A DNA stretch of 64,000 bases from Leishmania mexicana MHOM/GT/2001/U1103. Lineage: Eukaryota > Euglenozoa > Kinetoplastea > Trypanosomatida > Trypanosomatidae. The translations under genes were made by a program, and so were the position numbers. Location of the stretch: contig NC_018324.1 in assembly GCF_000234665.1 (NCBI RefSeq), positions 305,501 through 369,500 of the forward strand, given 5' to 3'. The first letter of the stretch is position 1, and every line of letters starts with the position of its first letter. The notes under the pieces are model-generated. The model made no database searches and was not told the DNA's origin. It saw only the letters and a program-made list of their open reading frames with translations. This document shows positions 43,837 to 55,700 of the stretch, one piece after another.

Positions 43837-44842
43837 GCTCGGTGGTGTGCAGCGCGTGCGGCTCCTCTTCGGCCCCTTATCTGCTGCCGGGCCACCCCCC
43901 CCCCCCCCCCCACAAGGCCGCCTGCTCCACGTCGCGTTTGCCAGCGTTAACGGCGACTTTGACGGGAAGCAGGTCTGCGTTGACTTTTCGGTTTACGGGG
44001 ACAGAGCTAGGGATGGAGTGACCGCGCTGAGGTTTGCGGTACTCTGTGCAGTCGACAGCGCATCTTTGGTTACGTTTTTGTTGTTTTTAATTTTACCTCT
44101 TCTTTCATTCGACCACGACGACATGACATTCAATACGTAGAAGCCAGCAATACCCGTGCACGTACATGCAGTGGAGGCCCATGCCCAGCAAACCCTGTGC
44201 TTGCATCGGCGTCTGACAAATTCGTGGTTGCTTCTGTGTAGCTGCCGTGGTACCTTTGCACCCTCTCGTCCTCTTCTGACTCTCGCTTTCCTTCTCTCTT
44301 GTCTCCTGTGCTGCACTGCGGATTATTAGCCTCGCATGCGCGCGAAAAAAATTCGCTTCCACGTCGCATGCAGTGCAGGGGGAGAGAGAGAGGTTAGCAT
44401 TGTCAGAGGCCGAATTCGGTGTACCACCAGGTAGATAACCGCGCCACGCCGCTTTTGGTGACACGTCGGAACGCTTAGGCGTTCAGAAGAACCTTGTTGT
44501 TGTGCTCCGTGAAGCGCACCCAGCACAACGAAGCTGCTCCACCGGCTGCCATCTCTACCGCGTGCTTTCACGGCGACAGGCGTCTTGAATTTACCATGCC
44601 AACTCTTGTTGCAATCTATTTCTCCACTGACGTTCTTCTTTGCGTCGTTCCTTTTTCGCCCTCCGCCTTCCATTCTGCCGCGTGTGTTTTGCCTCTCTCC
44701 CTCTCCACGGTGCCACCCGCCAACCGGCACTTCGGACGCTGCTGCACTCGGTCACCTGCTCTCACTTCCTCTTCTCACCCACACACCATCACAAAAAAAA
44801 ACACACACAAAACGAAGAAAACAACGGAGAAAGTACGCAAGG
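43837..44842 (+). other. Spacer between the two S18 genes
   Basis: It contains a run of about 17 C at 43895-43911 and otherwise mixed sequence without a credible gene. The end holds the C/T tract and A-rich leader of S18 copy 2. It shares no visible similarity with the spacer after copy 2. Confidence 0.65.
44758..44817 (+). promoter_or_regulatory. Pyrimidine tract and AG: candidate trans-splice acceptor for S18 copy 2
   Basis: A C/T tract (44758-44780) is followed by an A/C-rich stretch with the first AG at 44816-44817. The leader is then 25 bases and A-rich, different from the 11-base leader of copy 1. Confidence 0.45.
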
Positions 44843-45304
44843 ATGTCTCTGACGCTTATCCCTGATCACTTCCAGCACATCGTGCGTCTGCTCAACACGA
44901 ATGTGGAGGGCAAGCGCAAGGTGGCGTTCGCGCTGCGCATGGTGAAGGGCGTTGGTATCCGGTTTGCCTACCTGGTGTGCAAGAAGGCCGGGATCGACGT
45001 GGAGCGCCGCGCCGGCACTCTGACCGCGGAGGAGCTGGAGAAGATCGCCGAGATCATTGCCGACCCCGCGAAGTTCAAGATCCCGGACTGGTTCCTGAAC
45101 CGTCAGCGCGACCCCAAGACCGGCAAGACGGAGCACCTATCCAGCTCGATGGTGGACACCCGCCTGCGCGACGACCTTGAGCGCCTGAAGAAGATGCGCG
45201 CGCACCGTGGTGTGCGTCACGCCTACGGCCTCCGCGTCCGCGGCCAGCACACGTGCACGAGTGGCCGCCACGGCAAGACGGTCGGTGTCTCTCGCGGCAA
45301 GTAA
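44843..45304 (+). CDS. RPS18: 40S ribosomal protein S18 (uS13), copy 2
   Basis: The coding sequence of 153 codons appears identical to copy 1 at every base I compared, including all synonymous positions, so both genes encode the same protein. The shared block covers the codons plus CAAGG before the ATG and about 12 bases after the stop, where the sequences part (copy 1 continues GTGTGCAG, copy 2 AGACCGAC). Full identity with unrelated flanks indicates gene conversion confined to the coding region rather than a fresh duplication of a whole unit. Two copies increase the dose of a highly expressed protein in an organism without gene-specific promoters; different UTRs could give different expression. 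Confidence 0.97.
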   Translation: MSLTLIPDHFQHIVRLLNTNVEGKRKVAFALRMVKGVGIRFAYLVCKKAGIDVERRAGTLTAEELEKIAEIIADPAKFKIPDWFLNRQRDPKTGKTEHLSSSMVDTRLRDDLERLKKMRAHRGVRHAYGLRVRGQHTCTSGRHGKTVGVSRGK

Positions 45305-46761
45305 GCTCGGTGAGACCGACACACTCCCTCGGTCACCTCCCTCCCCACCACCATGTCGACTCCCCTTGGCTACTTTATTTTCTGTTGTCTTCGTTATGTG
45401 CGACTCATCCTAAAGGAGAACGATTCGGTGTGCGGAATAAGGGCAGCCTGGGGGGGGGGCATGCGTTGGTGTGGACGGGACGGGTGAGGGAGAAGGGAGA
45501 GGGGAAAGGGGAAGGGCGATATGTAAATCGACTGCGTGGGTCTGTGCTCGGGTGCTTCTCTTAGCTTCACCGGCTGTCATGGCGAAGCGGACTCGAGCAC
45601 GGACTCGCCGTTGGTGTGAGGGAGTGTGTACCCCGAGCTCTCTCTCTCGTTGCTCTCGCAGGTGCTTCTTTTGTTGTTTTTATCGTTTCGCGGCATGTCG
45701 CTGAGCGTCATTTTCTTTTGTTTGTCGAATTTCCCCATCCGGAAAAAAAGAAGCGGGGGCCTACGCGATAGGCACGACACAGAGCGTCGACCTGGCTCGC
45801 CCGTGACGCACGAGGCATCCGCGGGTCGTATTCTCTTCCTCCTACCCAGCAGGGTTTCGAGACGTCCGCGTGTAGGCCTTGTCGGTACCGCGTGTCTACA
45901 AGCGACGGCCAGTGTGGCGTAGTGGCAGCTGAGAGCTCAGCGCACTCGCATGCCACGCGCTGAACGTGCGTCAAACTGATCCCCTCATAAAAGAACAAGA
46001 GGCGCTCATGCGTACCTTCCTCACCTTAGGGCGAATGCAAGCCGTCCGCCGATCGCACTTCTTCGTTAACTTCTCACGCCTCTCACATCCTTCTCATTCA
46101 CTCTGCCCTCTCATGTCCATCTGCACGACCACGCCCACCTCCGGCTGAACTCGCCGACTTTCTCGTCATGGCAAAGATGTCTGAGAGCGGAGCTCGCGGT
46201 CAATCACCGCAGAAGTTCTGCCTACCTCTCGGAGCATCCACCATCCACTACGCTGTCTCAGGGCACGCGAGCGAGCACGAGGAAGAGGCCAAAGAGTAGA
46301 GGGAAGAACTGAGACTCAGTAGACCTGCTTGAGCCGCGTTGGTCTTTGTTCCCCTTCGCCCTTTCGCGTTCACTGCTCCTTCTCTCCCTGCCAGACACAT
46401 CAGGTGTAGTGCTGCGCTTCACCGCCTACTCTTTTGTTTTACTGTTTTCTTTCTTTGGAGGGGCGGGGGAGAAGAGGCAAGGAGAAGAGTGGTGTGTGCG
46501 CGTCGTTGCAGACCTCGGCCTCCAGACAGGCACACAGGCGCCGCGCCTTCCGCAGGAAGACCGCTACCCCACCACACGCCTCCCACGAAAACGGGGAGCT
46601 GCACGCGCCATCCCGTCGAACTTATCTTTGTAGGTCTGTTGTTGACTGACGCCTGTGTTCGTGTGCGTCGGCGCATTCACGCGTCTTTTTTGCGTGTGTG
46701 TGTGTGTCTTGGTTTCTTTCTTTTCCATTTGGAAGCGTCAGGTTTCACCTGCACCCTAACC
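45305..46761 (+). other. Spacer, no gene seen
   Basis: Mixed purine- and pyrimidine-rich DNA. A frame in phase with the dynein opens at 46339 but encodes non-conserved sequence that includes the splice region, so it is leader. A tRNA A-box look-alike at 45915 was examined and rejected. Confidence 0.6.
46712..46735 (+). promoter_or_regulatory. Polypyrimidine tract and AG: candidate trans-splice acceptor for the dynein gene
   Basis: A T/C tract at 46712-46730, after a GT repeat, is followed by AG at 46734-46735. No ATG lies between it and the ATG at 46762, leaving a 26-base leader. Confidence 0.55.
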
Positions 46762-49700
46762 ATGTCCATATCCTGCGAAGAGCTGCTCGCCCTTCGTCGC
46801 GCGCAAGTGTCACAAAAGCAGTCGCCCCAGAAGGCCCCTGGGCCAGCTGTTTTGTCAGCTACTTCTCCGACTTCACAGCCCAGGGAGGTCACAACAGCGG
46901 CCCCTGCAACTCTGCACTCCCGTCGGCGCCCGCACGCGTCTGGAAATGTCACAGCGTCCGCGATGCAGGCAGAGGCGCTCAACCCCTATTTGCGAAGGCC
47001 AGATAAAAAGGTCGCCGAGTACGCGTCCGTCACCGTGGCGGTCGAGCTGGAGCCTAAGGTCATGGCGGCCCACCTGTCTGTGCGAGGCGAGGTGCCGCGG
47101 GCAGAGCTTCTGCAGCGCAAGCGTCAGCGCATCGACGCTGGCCCTACGCTGTCACAGCTGCTGATGGCGCGTGGCATGCACACTGCCGCGGCAAACAACC
47201 TTGATTTAAACCCAGAGAACGGTAGCGCTGATATCGCTTCTTGCGCGGCAGCCGGGGACTACGCTACCTGGCTACCTGTGGAGGCCTTTGATGACGCTTT
47301 TCGCTTCGAGGAGCTGTCCCCGGAGGACTGGGCGGAGCGTGTAGCCGCTGCTCCGTCAGGTTTGCCTTGTCTCTTCTGGAAACTAGACCATCGGCAGCAC
47401 CAGAGGGGAGGCATCTGGGCCTCGGGGCGTGTCGTGGAGGTGGATGTGGACAAGCAGCGGTACCACGTTTTGCCAGACGACGTCAGAGACCCTCGCAGCG
47501 CCCAAAAACAGAAGACCGACTCGAACGGCAGCGGAGAAGACACCAGGCCGCTTGTGCTGCCACGCGTTTTTGTATGCTTTGCCGCCGAAGATCCAGAGAA
47601 CTTCGCGAACCGCTTCGCTGCTGCCCACAAACGCCGCACCATCGCTGAAGCCGCGCTGCGCACTGAGTTGTACGTTGACTCCATCCCCCTCGATGAGTAC
47701 GCCGCACTGGACCCCCTTGTAATCCGGCGCGTGCTGGATGCTGCTCTCAGTACACCCGCGCTTGTGGAGAGTGAGTCGAACCTAAACGTGACCGGCGTAC
47801 TGGAGCAGGTGCGCGCCGGGTACAGTCGCATCATGAACGCCGATCTCTTCCACTCCATAACGCAGGGCGGCGGTCTCTCGCAACTAATGGGCCCCTCGGC
47901 AACGTCGTCGACGACGCTGTCGGCGTCTTCATTGTTTGTGAGCGACACCGCGCGTCCAGTCCCGCTCTTCGGCGTCCCTTCTCACCAGGCCAAGCGTTTC
48001 GCCGCCACAGTGGGGGCCTTCCGTCAGGAGTGCTTCTGGAACACGTCCCCTGTGCTTGCGGGCCTCACGCGGGCCGTGCGCCAAGCCGACGACGCCTTGC
48101 TCTCTCGGTGTGTGTTTGTGCTCTACTCCACGACGAGAATGAAGCGGCCACTGAGCCTCATGGAGCTGGAGGAGATCGAGACGACGGCGACGCGGGTCTC
48201 CTTCTTGCACGCCAGGGATCAGTGGCTGGCGCAGACTGCGGACATGGTAAAACGCACACTCAGCACCTTCCCTTCCAAGGACCCTGTCCACTTGCATCAC
48301 TACGACGTGAACACCTACACGGGCTGCAGTACTGAGCGATACCTGCGGCAGATTCAGCTGCACATGCAGGACACCCTCCAACATTACTTGACTAGCTCTC
48401 TGGAGGCGCTCATCCGTTTTTTTGAGCATGCCGGCGACAACCACGTCACAGTTCATGGAATGACTGAGGTCGAGGTGACGCACGGGATTTATCCCGCTCC
48501 GCGGACCCCCTTCGGGGCTGACGAACGCATTACTGCAGGCTTTCTGGTGCCCCCGCCGCACCCGCTGCCGCCTTTGCTCTCCGTCGTGCTCCTGTGCACA
48601 AAGCACGTCAGTGACGCCGGCGCGAAAGCTGCACAAGAGGCGTTGGAAACTCCAGCCACCGAGACGCAAGCTCCAAATCCGGTCGCAGGCGACGTACCGG
48701 AGGAGAACGAGGGTACTGGAAAGGCGGAGAAGCCGTCTACTGCGTGCCTGAGCTACAGCTGCTCCATTGAGTCCATGCGGGTATCGCTCCAGGGGCTCCT
48801 GAAGCGCTGTCTGACGCAGCACAGCACTCTTCGCACGGTCGAGCGCGTCCTCTTCGACTTTCTTTACGATCCCACCACGGCGTTTCTCAATGTCCCCGAG
48901 GCGTCTAGCATGCTGATGGAGTCGTGGGTGCAGCGGATAAACGTGGTTCTCGACCGCGTCGCCGTTGCCATGATGTCGTACAGGGAGACCTACACACCTT
49001 TTACGGCGGTGATTGAGCTTGACTTGAACGCCTACATGTCCAGCTTCGACGAGCGTTTCCCAGGCACGCGCGGTGTGGAGGCGGAGGTGCAGCGCTTCCT
49101 CACACTGCAGCAGCAGGTGCTGGATGACATTCCTGTCTCAGCGGACTTGGGCCTCGTACGCGTGGAGTGCAGCGAGGTTCGCCGTGAATTGTCGAAAAAG
49201 TGCGCCATGGGTGCGGCCAAGGTGCTGGACGTCATGGCCGCTCGCGCTCTTTGCAAGGAGATCGAGGTGAACGATCGCTATAGCGAGCTGTACGCAGCGC
49301 TGCTGAAGCCGACAGAGACACCGGAGGAGGTGGTCGCAACGAAGGACTTCATCAAGACGATTCCAGAACGTGTTGTCGACTTGGAGATGGCCATCGAAGA
49401 GTCGAAGGAGATCCACGAGCTGCTCAAAGGCTTCAAGCGCCCCCTCTCCGAGGAAGAGTTCAACAAGAAGTGGAAGGCGATCGGCTGGCCCAGTCAGCTC
49501 GACAACGCCGTCAACGAGCGTGTGGAGGAGCTGGAAGAGACGAAGCGGCGCCTGCTGGCGTCCATGAACCGGGCGCAGGATTTGTTCGAACAGGAGGTTG
49601 AACGGATTCAGAAGATCGTCGAGCAATACGGTCAGCATCGAAACCCCCACCGCATGACTGAGATCGCCGAGGATGTATTGCGAGTGCAGGAGAAGATTCA

Positions 49701-52700
49701 TCAACTGCGTAGCCAAGCCAGCACCTTCAACAGCGACGAATCACTCTTCAACATTGAGCAGACCGACTACTCGGCGGTGCACCAACTCGCCACGGACTTC
49801 GAGCCGTACGAGGCGCTCTGGATTACCTCGGCGAAGTGGTCCGCCTCACTCGAGAAGTGGCACGAGTTGCCTTTCATGAGCATCGATGCGGACGAGGTGG
49901 AGAGGATCGTGGGAGACACTCTTCGCATCATGAACACGTGCGTTCGAAACCCGCAGTTGAGGCCGGAGTTGGTGCAGGTGGCGGAGCGCACCCGCGAGAA
50001 TGTGCAGCAGTTTCGCCCACTTGTGCCGACGGTAAAGTACCTGCGGATGAAAGGCATGCAGGAGCGGCACTGGAGCCAGCTGTCGAAGGAGCTTGGCCAG
50101 GCCATCGAGCCGGGCGTCACGCTGCAGAGTCTCGACGACGTGGTTCGCATGAGCTTGACGCAGCAAAACGATGTGCTCATGCGCATTTCCGAAATCGCAT
50201 CGCGCGAGTTCCACATCGAGACGTCGCTCGCGAAGATGAAGGCGGCGTGGGCCGATATGCGGATGAGCGTCACGGCGTACAAGGAGACCGGGTGCTTTGT
50301 GATATCAAAGGATGTGGTGGACCAGACGCAAGAGAAGCTGGACGATCAGATGCTGCTGACGCAGAGTCTTTCCTTCTCTCCTTTCAAGCAGCTGTTCGAG
50401 GACGAGATCGCCGACTGGGAAACCTCTCTGAAACTCGTGCAGGACGTGCTGGATGCGTGGCTGCGATGCCAAAAGTCGTGGCTCTACCTCGAACCCATCT
50501 TCCAGTCGGAGGACATTTCGCGCCAGCTGCCGGGCGAGTACAAGCGCTTCCAGGTGGTGCACAAGAATTGGAAGTTTCTGACAAACAAGGCGAAGGAGGT
50601 GGACCTGACGCTCGAATTCTGCACGACGACGGAGCGCTGTCTCGAGCTGCTCAAAGAGAACAACGACACGCTGGAGGTGGTGGAGCGGGGCTTGAACCAG
50701 TACCTCGAGAACAAGCGCGCCTCCTTTGCCCGCTTCTACTTCTTGTCTGACGACGAGCTCCTGGCGATCTTGTCGGAGGCCCGCGACCCGCAAAAGATTC
50801 AGCCGCAGTTCCGCAAGCTCTTTGAGAACATCGCCCGCATCGACATGCGCAACGACGACAACGAGATGTTTGGCATGTACTCGCAGATGGAGGAGTACAT
50901 CCCATTCGCGCAATCCGTGCTGCCGCGCAAGTACGTCGAGAACTGGCTGACGGAGATTGAGCACATGATGAAGATTTCGATCCGGTTGCAGCTGGAGGCG
51001 GGTGTGAAGAACGCGGCCACCATGAAGAGGCAGGCTTTTGTGCTGCAGTCGCCAGGGCAGGTGGCGATTGCCGTGAACCAGATCATGTGGACGCACGAGT
51101 GTGAGATGTCGCTGAAGGAGCAGGGCTCGCTTGCCCCCTACATGGAGACGGCGCAGCAGAACTTGATGGTGCTGGTGGAGACCGTGCGGCTGCCGCTGAC
51201 AAACCTGCAGCGGATGAATCTGAGCGGCCTCATCACGATTGAGGTGCACGCCAGGGACATTGTCGAGCAACTCGCCAAGGCCGGTGTAGACAGCATCTAC
51301 GCCTTCGAGTGGGTGTCGCAGCTGCGCAGCTACTGGGAGAACAACGACTGCGTGCTACGCCAGGTCGAGGCGCAGTTTCGCTACGGCGGCGAGTACCTGG
51401 GAAACACGACGCGTCTTGTCATCACCCCGCTAACCGATCGCATCTACCTGACCTTGACAGGAGCGATGCACATGTTCCTCGGAGGTGCCCCTGCCGGGCC
51501 TGCCGGTACCGGCAAGACGGAGACGGTGAAGGACCTTGCGAAGGCCGTGGCAAAGCAGTGTGTGGTGTTCAACTGCCAGGAGGGTATGACGTACGCATCC
51601 ATGGCCAAGTTCTTCAAGGGACTGGCCCAGGCTGGGGCGTGGGCGTGCTTCGACGAGTTCAATCGTATCGACGTCGAGGTGCTCTCCGTCGTGGCGCAGC
51701 AGGTGTCCTCGCTGCAGGAGGCGGCGCGCACGCGGCAGTTCCGCATTCCTTTCGAGGGTACCGAGATCGTCGTGGACCCATCCTACTCCGTCTTCATCAC
51801 CATGAACCCTGGCTACGCCGGTCGCACAGAGCTGCCGGATAACTTGAAGGTGCTGTTCCGCCCGGTGGCGTGCATGGTGCCGGACTACGCCATGATTGCG
51901 GAGATTCGCTTGTTCTCTTTCGGCTACTCGGACTCGCGCAAGCTGGCACAGAAGATGGTGGCGACCTTTCGGCTGAGCTCCGAGCAACTCTCGTCGCAGG
52001 ATCACTACGACTTTGGCATGCGCGCCGTCAACACGGTCATCTCGGCGGCTGGCCTGATGAAGCGTGAGCACCCCGATGAAGCCGAGGACGTGTTACTGCT
52101 GCGAGCGCTGCGGGACTCGAACGCGCCAAAGTTCCTGGAGGAGGACCTGCTCTTGTTCGACGGCATCACCTCCGACCTCTTTCCAGGCGTGCAGCTCACT
52201 CCAGCCGGCTACGGCGACTTCATCGCTGCACTCGAGACGAAGGCCTCCTCGATGCGTCTGCAGCCGACGGAGATGTTCGTAAAAAAGTGCGTGCAGTTGT
52301 ACGAGATGAGCGTGTTGCGCCATGGCCAGATGGCGGTGGGGCCGACGATGGGTGGCAAGACGAGCGCGACACGCGTCCTGCAGGCGGCGATGACACACCT
52401 ACGAAAAGAGCTGAAGAGCACCAAGTTTGCGGAGGTCAAGACGTACTGCTTGAACCCAAAGTCGATCATGATGGCCCAACTCTACGGCGGCTTCGACGAG
52501 GCGACCGGGGAGTGGCGGGACGGGATCATCGGCGAGGTTTTTCGCATTGCCGCTCGCGACACAACCGACGCACGGCAGTGGATCATCTTCGACGGCCCGG
52601 TCGACGCGCTCTGGATTGAGTCGATGAACACGGTGCTGGATGACAACAAGAAGCTGTGCCTTATCTCCGGCGAGATCATCGCGATGACGCCGTACATGAA

Positions 52701-55700
52701 CTGCTGGTTCGAGGTGGAGGACTTGGCGGTCGCCTCGCCGGCTACGGTCTCGCGCGCCGGTATGATTTACCTTGAGCCGAACACGTGCATTGGCGTGCGC
52801 AACTTTATCCTTAGCTGGCAGCAGTACAGACTCCCCGTCACAATGGAACCGTACAAGGAGCATCTGCAGGAGCTGTGCGAGCAGCTCTTCCCATCACTCA
52901 TTCACTTTGTGCAGACAGAGGTGACCGAGTACAGTCCGTCCAGCTGGCCCAACTTGGTGACCTCCTGCTTCAACCTATTCGACTGCTTTATGTCGCCGTA
53001 CACCCCGACGCGCACGTACGAGGTGCCGCAGGACAAGCTGGACTTGCTGCGCGAGATTCACCTGCATCTGCTGATCTTCTCCGTCGTCTGGTCCTTCGGT
53101 GCCACTGGCGACCGGCCAAGCCGACAGCGGTTTGACAAGTTCCTGCGCGACGAGCTGCGTCTGCGCAACGTCAACATCGAGCTGCCCGTGATTGGATGCC
53201 TGCAGGATTACCAGTTCATCCCGGAGGAGCGCCGTTGGATCGCGTGGGCGGAGCGGCTGCCGCCGTTTACGACACAGGTGACGCAGAGCAACTTCTCCGA
53301 TATTATCGTTTTGACGGCTGATGTGGCACGGTACAAGTACGTGAACCGAATCCTTCTGGAGCACTCCTACCACACGCTGTGCTGCGGCCCCACCGGCACG
53401 GGCAAGACAGTGCTAATGCGGCAGCTCCTGATGCACGAAATGCCGAAGGAGTGCACGCCGATCTTCTTCACCTTCTCGGCCCGCACAAGCGCGAATCAGA
53501 CGCAGGACCTCATCTTCTCCAAGTTCGAGGTGCGCCGGCGCGCGTCGCCACAGGTGTGGGGTGCCCCGCTGAACCGCAAGTTTATCATCCTCGTGGACGA
53601 CATGAACATGCCGCTCAAGGAGCAGTACGGCGCGCAGCCGCCGATTGAGCTGCTTCGGCAGTTCATGGACTACAAGGGGTGGTACGACCGCCGCACTCGC
53701 GAGTTCTTTTCGATTGTCGACGTGGTGCTGGCCGGCACGATGGGGCCACCCGGCGGCGGCCGCCATTTTATCACGCAGCGCTTCCTGCGGCACTTTCACC
53801 AGATTGCTTTTCCTGAAATCGAGGATGACAGCATGAGCCGCATCTTTCTCTCACTGCTGGAGAGCTACTTCTCCCTCTTTGCGGAGGATGTGCGTGGGAA
53901 ACTCTCCTCGGTTGTGATGGCGTCCATCGAGGTCTTCAACACCGCCGTCAAAGAGCTCAAGCCGACCCCTGCCCGTCCACACTACCTGTTCAACCTCCGC
54001 GATCTGGCGAAGGTGATGGACGGACTTACGAACGCGACCCCCGCGACGGTGAAGACGGTGCCGGCGCTGGTGCGACTGTGGCTACATGAGGAGATGCGAA
54101 CCTTTCAAGACCGCCTGACGAACGACGCGGACAGGTCTTGGTTCCAGGAGGTGCTTGGAAAGCAGTTGCAAAAACACCTGAAGGTGTCGGTGAACGATGT
54201 CACGCAACGTCATCGCGGCGACGGTGGCGCAGGCGCCGACAGCAAGACCCCGAAGACACCGGTAGCGGACATGAACGCGCTTATGTTTGTGGACTTCATG
54301 GGTGGCAAGTCAGAGCAGCGCGTCTACCAAGAGGCGACCGACTTCGACGCCGTGGTCAAGACGCTCGAGCAGCAGCTGCGAGACTACAATCACCAGTGCA
54401 TCGGCGGCCGTCAGCTGCACCTGGTCATGTTCGCCGACGCGGCGCAGCACGTGTGTCGCATTGCGCGCGTGCTACGCAAGCCAAACGGGCACGCGCTGCT
54501 TCTCGGAGTCGGCGGCTCTGGCCGTCAGTCGCTGTCCCGCCTTGCTGCTCACCTGAATGAGTACGAGCTCTTCCAAGTCGAGATCGCGAAGGGGTACACC
54601 ATGAACGCCTGGCGCGAAGACCTGAAAGCGGTGCTGCAGCGCGTCGCACTCCAAAAGAAGCAGGTGCTTTTTCTCTTCGCCGACACCCAGATTGTGCACG
54701 AGGCCATGCTTGAGGACGTGAACAACCTTCTCAACTCCGGCGAGGTGCCGAACCTCTTTGTTGGCCCGGAGCTGGACGACCTGCTGAACGCGATGCGGCA
54801 TGTCTGTGTGGCGGAAGGGCTGCCGGTGGACAAGGTCACCATCTTCGCCCGCTTTGTGCGCAGCTGCCGCAGTCAGCTCCACATCTCTCTCTGCATGTCC
54901 CCGCTGGGCGAGGTCTTCCGAAGCCGTCTGCGCATGTTTCCCGCACTCGTGAACTGCTGCACGGTGGACTGGTTCTCGGCGTGGCCGCAGCAAGCGCTGA
55001 GGAGCGTGGCACGCAACTACTTTGCCATGATGCCGCTGCTTGCGCAGCAGGCAAAGGCAGTGGAGGCGTGCACGGAGGTGTGCGTGCGGGTCCACGTGAG
55101 TGTCGACGCCGTCTCTGTTCGCTTCCTCGCCGAGACGCAGCGGCACAACTACGTGACGCCTACGTCGTTCCTGGAGCTGCTCCACACCTTCCGCGCGCTC
55201 ATGGAGACGCAGACGGAAAAGAACCAAACCACGAAGGACCGCTTCATCAACGGCTTGGCCAAGCTTCGCGAGACGGAGGACGCCGTGGCCGAGCTGCAGC
55301 AGACCCTGTCGCAGAGTCAGCCGGTGCTGCTGGAGAAGAACGAGTCCATCAAGGCCCTCGTCGCCGAGATGGAGGTGCAGACAACTGAGGCGGAGAAGAC
55401 GAAGAAGGAGGCGCAGAAGGAGCGTGAGGCGGTGGCGACGATGCAGGGAGAGTGCGCTGCCATCGAGGGCGCGGCGCAGGAGCAACTGGCCGAGGCGTTG
55501 CCGGAGCTGGACCGTGCTCTGGAGAGCCTCAAGAATCTCAAGTCGGCGCAGATTACGGAGGTGGCCGGCTACAAAGCCCCGACCGCCGGCGTCGTCATGA
55601 CGATGCAGGGCATCTGTATTCTGTTTCAAATCAAGCCGCAGATGCGCGCCGCAAGCCTAATGGAGAAGAAGGCGGACTTCTGGGCTACCGCCAAGGAGCA

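Noticed and set aside
45915..45925. tRNA A-box match TGGCGTAGTGG
   Set aside because: The D stem does not pair and no B box or T arm follows at a suitable distance.
54472..55629. Minus-strand frame of 385 codons inside the dynein gene
   Set aside because: A shadow of the GC3-rich dynein codons; His/Leu/Arg-rich with no motif.
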